Source: Planctomycetaceae bacterium | GTDB taxonomy: Bacteria; Planctomycetota; Planctomycetia; Pirellulales; Thermoguttaceae | Direction of reading: 5' to 3' | DNA: 6,034 nucleotides | Assembly: GCA_031283515.1 (NCBI GenBank) | Contig: JAITBS010000064.1 | Location: 1 to 6,034, forward strand | Part shown: positions 5,799 to 6,034 of the stretch, in pieces | How positions within the stretch are numbered: position 1 is the stretch's first letter | How the letters are laid out: each line of letters begins with the position of its first letter | Made by a program: the position numbers and the translations under genes | The notes under the pieces: generated by a model | Database searches by the model: none | The model's input: the letters and a program-made list of their open reading frames with translations, nothing else | Told to the model about the DNA's origin: nothing

Positions 5799-6034
5799 AC
5801 ATCAAGTTAAAAATAAGTGTAACCGTGAGCTGTTCATCAAAAAATAGGCAACATTTTGCACCAAGATGATCCGGTTAATGTAAATTTGTACAAAATATAC
5901 CTCTGACAGATACACAAAAACAACAATTGATATACCTCTTGTAGTCATATTTATGATGTTTTCTATTTTACAACACGAAACACACAAAATAGCACGAAAA
6001 ATACGAAGTTTTTGTTTTGACTCTTTTCGTGTTT
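5799..6034. other. AT-rich intergenic end of window, no gene seen
   Basis: No supportable gene, RNA gene or terminator hairpin is visible in these 236 bases. The only open frame of note is a 61-codon minus-strand stretch without family features. A 10-bp direct repeat atatacctct occurs at 5895-5904 and 5930-5939. The last 60 bases contain cacgaaa-type motifs described separately. Confidence 0.6.
5974..6034. repeat. Degenerate cacgaaa direct and inverted motifs, cut by window end
   Basis: cacgaaa occurs at 5974-5980 and 5993-5999, 19 bp apart, a degenerate tacgaag follows at 6002-6008, and the inverse ttttcgtgttt is at 6024-6034. Clusters of this wording are common as dispersed intergenic repeats in several bacterial phyla. 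The element runs off the window, so its extent and function cannot be judged. Confidence 0.4.

Noticed and set aside
3766..5850. 11-bp inverted match tgcctattttt near 3766 and its complement near 5850
   Set aside because: Matches of this length are expected by chance in AT-rich DNA of this size.
5802..5987. Minus-strand 61-codon frame after the hydrogenase
   Set aside because: Short, AT-rich, no family motif and no clear ribosome binding site.

Overview
The window looks like fermentative hydrogen metabolism from a strict or facultative anaerobe. All recognisable genes are on the + strand. It opens with the last 43 codons of adhE (bifunctional aldehyde/alcohol dehydrogenase). Two short [FeFe]-hydrogenase gene groups follow, resembling the hfs cluster of Thermoanaerobacterium (a PAS-bearing hydrogenase-like protein, a phosphatase and a catalytic hydrogenase).

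Group 1 (390-3741) holds a small thioredoxin-like [2Fe-2S] protein, a putative sensory [FeFe]-hydrogenase (ferredoxin domain, H-cluster domain, extra 4Fe-4S domain, PAS, helical tail) and a SpoIIE/PP2C-type phosphatase. Group 2 (4133-5798) holds a second small [2Fe-2S] protein that overlaps by 8 bp a group B-type [FeFe]-hydrogenase with intact H-cluster motifs. The groups are separated by about 390 bp containing five contiguous 45-bp repeats and a strong hairpin. No H-cluster maturase genes (hydE, hydF, hydG) and no NuoF-like flavoprotein gene are present, so those would have to lie elsewhere.

A working model, by inference: the upstream hydrogenase-like protein senses H2 or redox state, because the proton-relay cysteine of its active-site loop is replaced by alanine and it carries a PAS domain. 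It signals through the adjacent phosphatase to adjust fermentative output. The downstream enzyme evolves or consumes H2, and AdhE is the competing route for reductant into ethanol.

The organism cannot be fixed from this window. The moderate-to-low GC, the weak or absent Shine-Dalgarno sequences before the first three genes, and several intergenic repeat types (palindrome, 45-bp array, scattered cacgaaa motifs) suggest a repeat-tolerant genome such as an anaerobic member of the Planctomycetes or a related group rather than a typical Clostridium. This is a low-confidence guess. Sequence after 5798 has no supportable gene.
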